A program made the translations under genes and the position numbers. Under the pieces are notes generated by a model. That model made no database searches, was not told the DNA's origin, and was given only the letters and a program-made list of their open reading frames with translations. This document shows positions 13,199-13,561 of a stretch of 13,561 bases of DNA, one piece after another (position 1 is the stretch's first letter; the number at the start of each line of letters is the position of its first letter). Source of the stretch: Leptolyngbya sp. SIO4C1 (GTDB lineage Bacteria > Cyanobacteriota > Cyanobacteriia > Phormidesmidales > Phormidesmidaceae); assembly GCA_010671975.1 (NCBI GenBank), contig JAAHIA010000090.1, positions 1-13,561 on the forward strand, written 5' to 3'.

Positions 13199-13561
13199 TT
13201 AGTTTGGCACAAACATATCTTCTGCAACCAGCAGGCCGACTGAGATCAGGTCGTATTCGCCGTCTTGGCGCTTTTCGACTTTGAGCAGGCGCACGCTGCG
13301 GGGCTGCTCGGCGTTCTGGGTACTGATGACTTTCTGCAAGGTCTCGCGATCGCTAGCCTGACGCAGCCCTAAAATCATCCGCTGGGTGGCGTTATAGCTA
13401 GCGGTAGTGCGCCAGTCAGTGGCCTGCCCCCAAAGCGCCTGAGCGCGATCGCGAAAGGGGGAAGCTGCGCTCATATAGATTTCATCAGGTACTGCTAGCA
13501 GTGCCCCATCGGCGGCCTCGCCGAGCTGATCTAAAACGGCGGGGCTAAATAGCTCATAGCT
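13199..13561 (-). CDS. C-terminal part of a periplasmic-binding-protein-like gene (5' end beyond the window)
   Basis: Leftward, the frame is open from the window edge at 13561 to the stop at 13199, so the 120 residues seen are the end of a longer protein; the internal ATG at 13474 is not its start. SYELFSPAVLDQLGEAADGALLAVP, then ATDWRTTASYNATQRMILGLRQA, SDRETLQKVIS and a final LLKVEKR segment match the C-terminal lobe of branched-chain amino-acid-type binding proteins (Peripla_BP_6), where ASYDA and a numbered helix before the final strands recur. In such proteins this lobe helps close on the ligand. It could be a transporter component or a sensor domain fused to something upstream. It converges on the oligopeptidase gene. 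Confidence 0.7.
   Translation of the reverse strand, partial: SYELFSPAVLDQLGEAADGALLAVPDEIYMSAASPFRDRAQALWGQATDWRTTASYNATQRMILGLRQASDRETLQKVISTQNAEQPRSVRLLKVEKRQDGEYDLISVGLLVAEDMFVPN

Overview
The window looks like a piece of a cyanobacterial chromosome. The palindrome GCGATCGC (HIP1, the hallmark octamer of cyanobacteria) occurs at least 16 times, in genes and between them, where about 0.2 copies are expected by chance. The LarB, LpxB-like, prolyl oligopeptidase and small cupin proteins also read like cyanobacterial family members. Genus cannot be fixed from this sequence alone.

Layout. 1-774 (+) is the 3' end of an LptF/LptG-type permease. It converges on a leftward group: a small cupin (793-1167), a phage-holin-like membrane protein (1245-1598) and an MGME1-like PD-(D/E)XK exonuclease (1708-2382). 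A 552-base gene-free stretch follows (2383-2934), holding several structured or repeated elements. Next is a rightward group that seems more AT-rich by spot counts: an AurF-like diiron protein (2935-3879), a cysteine-dioxygenase-like cupin (4036-4395) and a GNAT acetyltransferase (4415-4930). Then comes a 1030-residue SARP-like regulator (winged helix + BTAD + AAA ATPase + helical repeats, 5002-8094), coupled to a protein with two DUF4242-like repeats (8104-8658). A leftward orphan RHH antitoxin-like gene (8668-8886) and larB (8931-9719) follow. A rightward pair, LpxB-like glycosyltransferase and prolyl oligopeptidase, overlaps by 41 bases (9827-13178). The window ends in the C-terminal part of a leftward periplasmic-binding-protein gene.

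Most interesting reading. Two promoters carry TTCTnG heptamers at exactly 11-base spacing: three copies before the diiron gene and two before the regulator gene. In both, a -10-like hexamer begins 7-8 bases after the last heptamer. That is the arrangement known for SARP/AfsR-type activators, and the regulator in between has that type of DNA-binding domain. I infer an autoregulated SARP-like circuit controlling a small oxygenase/cupin/acetyltransferase cassette, with the DUF4242 duplicate as a possible co-regulator or ligand sensor. The repeats are seen directly; the circuit and the chemistry are inference.
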